Assembly (NCBI RefSeq): GCF_001280205.1
Contig: NZ_CP012573.1
Location: 2,418,001 to 2,482,000, forward strand
DNA length: 64,000 bases
Source: Clavibacter capsici
GTDB taxonomy: Bacteria; Actinomycetota; Actinomycetes; Actinomycetales; Microbacteriaceae
Direction: 5' to 3'
The notes beneath the pieces are model-generated. The model was not told the DNA's origin. It worked only from the letters and a program-made list of their open reading frames with translations, and made no database searches. This document shows positions 61,663-64,000 of the stretch, piece after piece. Each line of letters begins with the position of its first letter. Position 1 is the first letter of the stretch. The position numbers and the translations under genes are program-made.

Positions 61663-62666
61663 TGCCCGTCACCGCCACCCGCCTCCACCCCGCGCTCCCC
61701 GGCCTCGCCGCCGCGGCCGTCGCGGCGCTCGTCGCGTGGGCGGTGCACGCGCTCATCCCGGCGATCCCGCTGCTCACGGTGGCGGTCGCCCTCGGCATCG
61801 TCGCCGCGCAGGTCCCCGCCGCCCGGCCCGCGCTCACCGGCCCGCTGAGGCCCGGCCTCACGCTCGCGTCGAAGCGGCTGATGCGGATCGGCGTCGTCCT
61901 CCTCGGCCTGCAGCTCGGCCTGTCCGACATCGTCGGCCTCGGCTGGCGTGCCGTGCTGCTCGTGGTCGCCGTCGTGGTCCTGTCGTTCGCGGGCACGTAC
62001 GCGATCGCCCGCGCGCTCCGGATGCCCGGCCAGCAGCCCCTCCTCCTCGCGACCGGCTTCTCGATCTGCGGCGCGAGCGCGATCGGCGCGATGGCCGGCG
62101 TCACGCGCGCGAAGCCCGCCGACCAGGGCGCCCCCGTCGCGCTCGTCACCCTCTGCGGCACCCTCGCGATCGCCGTGCTGCCGCCGCTCGCCGGCCCGCT
62201 CGGCCTCGACGACGTCGCCTTCGGCCACTGGGTGGGCGCGGGCGTCCACGACGTGGGGCAGGTCGTCGCGACCGCCCAGATCGCCGGATCCGCCGCCCTC
62301 ACCATCGCGATCGCCGTGAAGCTCACGCGCGTGCTGCTGCTCGCGCCCGTTGTCGCCGTCGCGGGCGTCGTGATGCGCCGCCGCGACGGCCGCGTCGAGG
62401 GGGCCGCGCGTCCGCCGATCGTGCCGCTGTTCGTGCTCGGCTTCCTGGCCGCGGTGCTGGTGCGCACGTTCGTGCCGCTCCCGGTCGGCGTGCTCGACGC
62501 CGCGCAGGTCGTGCAGACCGCGCTCCTCGCGATCGCGCTCGTGGCGCTCGGATCCGCGGTGCGCCTCCGCGAGCTCGTCGGCCAGGGCGGATCCGCGCTC
62601 GCGGCCGGCCTCCTCTCCTGGGCGCTCATCGCCGCCCTGGCGCTCGCGGCCGTGCGCCTGTCCTGA
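61662..62666 (+). CDS. YeiH-family putative sulfate exporter
   Basis: The 334-residue membrane protein has about ten helices. LMRIGVVLLGLQLGLSDI, LLLATGFSICGASAIGAMAG and GHWVGAGVHDVGQVVATAQI are the conserved blocks of the PSE/YeiH family. Its ATG shares the last A of the pmt stop (TGATG), so it is coupled to pmt. The substrate (sulfate or sulfonate) is known only for a few relatives. Confidence 0.9.
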   Translation: MPVTATRLHPALPGLAAAAVAALVAWAVHALIPAIPLLTVAVALGIVAAQVPAARPALTGPLRPGLTLASKRLMRIGVVLLGLQLGLSDIVGLGWRAVLLVVAVVVLSFAGTYAIARALRMPGQQPLLLATGFSICGASAIGAMAGVTRAKPADQGAPVALVTLCGTLAIAVLPPLAGPLGLDDVAFGHWVGAGVHDVGQVVATAQIAGSAALTIAIAVKLTRVLLLAPVVAVAGVVMRRRDGRVEGAARPPIVPLFVLGFLAAVLVRTFVPLPVGVLDAAQVVQTALLAIALVALGSAVRLRELVGQGGSALAAGLLSWALIAALALAAVRLS

Positions 62667-62686
62667 GCCGCCCCGGCGATCCTCGC

Positions 62687-63118
62687 TCAGCGCCCCAGCG
62701 CGGTCCACCTCCACCAGAGCGCGTGGTGCTCGCCCTCCTCGACGCGGAACCGCCGGCCGCAGACGGCGCACCCGCACTCGTAGGTCACCGGCCACCCGGA
62801 GAGGTCGCGACTAAGGACCGTCGCGTGCCCGCGCTCCTCCTCCCTGGCCGGGTCGAAGGCGAGGAGCCTCGGGTAGTCGTCGCACCAGCAGCGCCAGCCG
62901 CGGTAGCCCCGCACCTTGCCGAGGGCGTGGTCGAGGGCGTCGCGGTTGGGCCGGATCATCCCGCCGAGCTCGACGTCCGCCGTCGCCCGCCGGATCTCCG
63001 CGAGCGAGGTCCGGAGCTCCTCGAGCAGCGCGGTGTCGCGCGTGCGGATGACCTCCCACGACGCCTGCCAGATGCGGTGCGGATCCGAGGAGAGCAGATC
63101 GTCGAGCGTGTCGGTCAC
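62687..63118 (-). CDS. Conserved hypothetical protein with a CxCxxC motif
   Basis: The 143-residue protein is mostly helical in its first half (DDLLSSDPHRIWQASWEVI). Its C-terminus has CWCDDYPRLLAFDP and ECGCAVCGRRFRVEEGE, cysteine pairs that could bind zinc. I recognise no family. TAGGGT (63125-63130, minus strand) is six bases before the GTG start, so a leaderless transcript is likely. It faces the divergent metY gene. Confidence 0.7.
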   Translation of the reverse strand: MTDTLDDLLSSDPHRIWQASWEVIRTRDTALLEELRTSLAEIRRATADVELGGMIRPNRDALDHALGKVRGYRGWRCWCDDYPRLLAFDPAREEERGHATVLSRDLSGWPVTYECGCAVCGRRFRVEEGEHHALWWRWTALGR

Positions 63119-63243
63119 CCGGCCACCCTAGGGCGCCCCGGGCCACCGCCGACGGGCCCACGAGAGGACCGCGATCCCCGCTCGAGACCTCCTGTTACGC
63201 CCGCACGCCGGACGCCCCGGGAGCACGGGTTAGCGTGAGGACC

Positions 63244-64000
63244 ATGGTCGATCGCGAGTACGGGTTCAGGACGAGGGCGATCCACGCGGGCAACATCCCC
63301 GACGCCACCACGGGTGCGCGCGCCCTCCCCATCTACCAGTCGAGCGCGTTCGTCTTCGACGACACCGCCGACGCCGCCGCGCGCTTCGCGCTCCAGAAGT
63401 ACGGCAACGTCTACTCGCGCCTGTCGAACCCCACGGTCGCGTCGTTCGAGGAGCGCGTCGCGAGCCTCGAGGGCGGCCTCGGCGCGGTCGCCACGGCGAG
63501 CGGGCTGAGCGCGCAGTACATCACCTTCGCGTCGCTCGCGGGCGCCGGCGACCACATCGTCGCCTCCGCGAACCTCTACGGCGGATCCATCACCCAGCTC
63601 GACGTGACCCTCCGCCGCTTCGGCGTGGAGACCACGTTCGTGCAGTCGAGCGACCCGGCCGACTACGCCGCCGCGATCACCGATCGCACCAAGCTCGTCT
63701 TCGCGGAGACGGTCGCGAACCCGTCGGGCGAGATCGCCGACATCGAGGGGCTCGCCGCCGTCGCGCACGCCGCGGGCGTCCCGCTCGTCATCGACTCGAC
63801 CATCGCGACCCCGTACCTCAACCGGCCCATCGAGTGGGGCGCGGACATCGTCATCCACTCGGCCACCAAGTTCCTCGGCGGGCACGGCACGACGCTCGGC
63901 GGCGTGGTCGTCGAGTCGGGCCTCTTCGACTGGGAGAGCGCGCGCTTCCCGCTCCTCGACCAGCCCGTGCCGAGCTACGGCGGCCTCAACTGGACCGGCA
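63244..64000 (+). CDS. metY: O-acetylhomoserine sulfhydrylase (MetY-type), 3' end outside the window
   Basis: The first 252 residues of a Cys/Met-metabolism PLP enzyme: GFRTRAIHAGNIPDATTGA at the start, PIYQSSAFVFDD, PTVASFEERVASLEGG, and the PLP lysine K209 in HSATKFLGGHGT. The wording FVFDD and the segment NLYGGSITQLD fit the O-acetylhomoserine sulfhydrylase group, which forms homocysteine from O-acetylhomoserine and sulfide. TGAGGACC precedes the ATG. It continues beyond base 64000. Confidence 0.9.
   Translation, partial: MVDREYGFRTRAIHAGNIPDATTGARALPIYQSSAFVFDDTADAAARFALQKYGNVYSRLSNPTVASFEERVASLEGGLGAVATASGLSAQYITFASLAGAGDHIVASANLYGGSITQLDVTLRRFGVETTFVQSSDPADYAAAITDRTKLVFAETVANPSGEIADIEGLAAVAHAAGVPLVIDSTIATPYLNRPIEWGADIVIHSATKFLGGHGTTLGGVVVESGLFDWESARFPLLDQPVPSYGGLNWTG

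Noticed and set aside
63131-63243. SAM riboswitch ahead of the MetY-type gene
   Set aside because: The gap is only about 110 bases and I see no conserved SAM aptamer core or terminator. The TAGCGT box lies close to the ATG, leaving no room for a leader.

Overview
The window is GC-rich (roughly 73% by eye) actinobacterial DNA, densely packed, with many GTGA/ATGA stop-start overlaps and no tRNA, rRNA, CRISPR or recognisable transposase. The gene set (a Chp/Ppa-like secreted serine protease, class F-like sortase, CGNR regulators, high-GC codon use) fits a Microbacteriaceae genome, most probably Clavibacter or a close relative. This assignment is inferred from gene content and was not tested by a search.

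Layout. 1-3.6 kb: the end of a large sensor kinase, then a YtrA-type GntR regulator with a DUF1648 membrane protein. 3.9-18.5 kb: one long minus-strand operon for a heavily modified ribosomal peptide. Its order of transcription is leader-binding E1-like protein, YcaO, SagB-type dehydrogenase, split LanB (glutamylation and elimination proteins), PqqD-M50 peptidase, precursor B, ABC ATPase and permease, second YcaO, membrane protein, precursor A. The two precursors have almost identical leaders and Ser/Thr/Cys-rich cores. The enzymes predict an azole- and dehydroamino-acid-containing peptide of the thiazolylpeptide/goadsporin kind. No pyridine synthase is visible. 18.8-22.0 kb: a LacI regulator with a fused MocA/aldo-keto reductase enzyme and twin palindromic operators. 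22.2-31.4 kb: secreted serine protease, acetyltransferase, SDR/HTH pair, a broken nucleotidyltransferase, MoeZ-like protein, GT39 transferase, alpha/beta hydrolase with a CGNR regulator, and a small secreted protein behind an 8-bp tandem array.

31.6-37.0 kb: EamA transporter and the core genes ispE, ksgA, tatD and metG, read metG to ispE. 37.1-52.4 kb: accessory and metabolic genes, including 2-methylcitrate cycle genes split between prpC (37 kb) and prpDB (44-46 kb), a TetR/alcohol dehydrogenase pair, a secreted tyrosine phosphatase with its own sortase, a FUSC protein, and an EamA/CGNR pair. 52.4-62.7 kb: core rsmI and pmt (plus a YeiH-family gene), separated by about 6.7 kb. This insert holds two homologous secreted proteins of unknown family next to rsmI and pmt, a TreS-like GH13 enzyme and small membrane genes. 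An imperfect 84-bp direct repeat shows that the segment carrying the first secreted protein split an older membrane-gene/rsmI junction. 63.2-64.0 kb: the start of a MetY-type gene.

Regulation. Several genes start 6 or 7 bases after a TANNNT box, the arrangement of leaderless transcripts. Where regulators are encoded, palindromes usually sit in the adjacent divergent or upstream gap (GntR, LacI, TetR, both CGNR genes).
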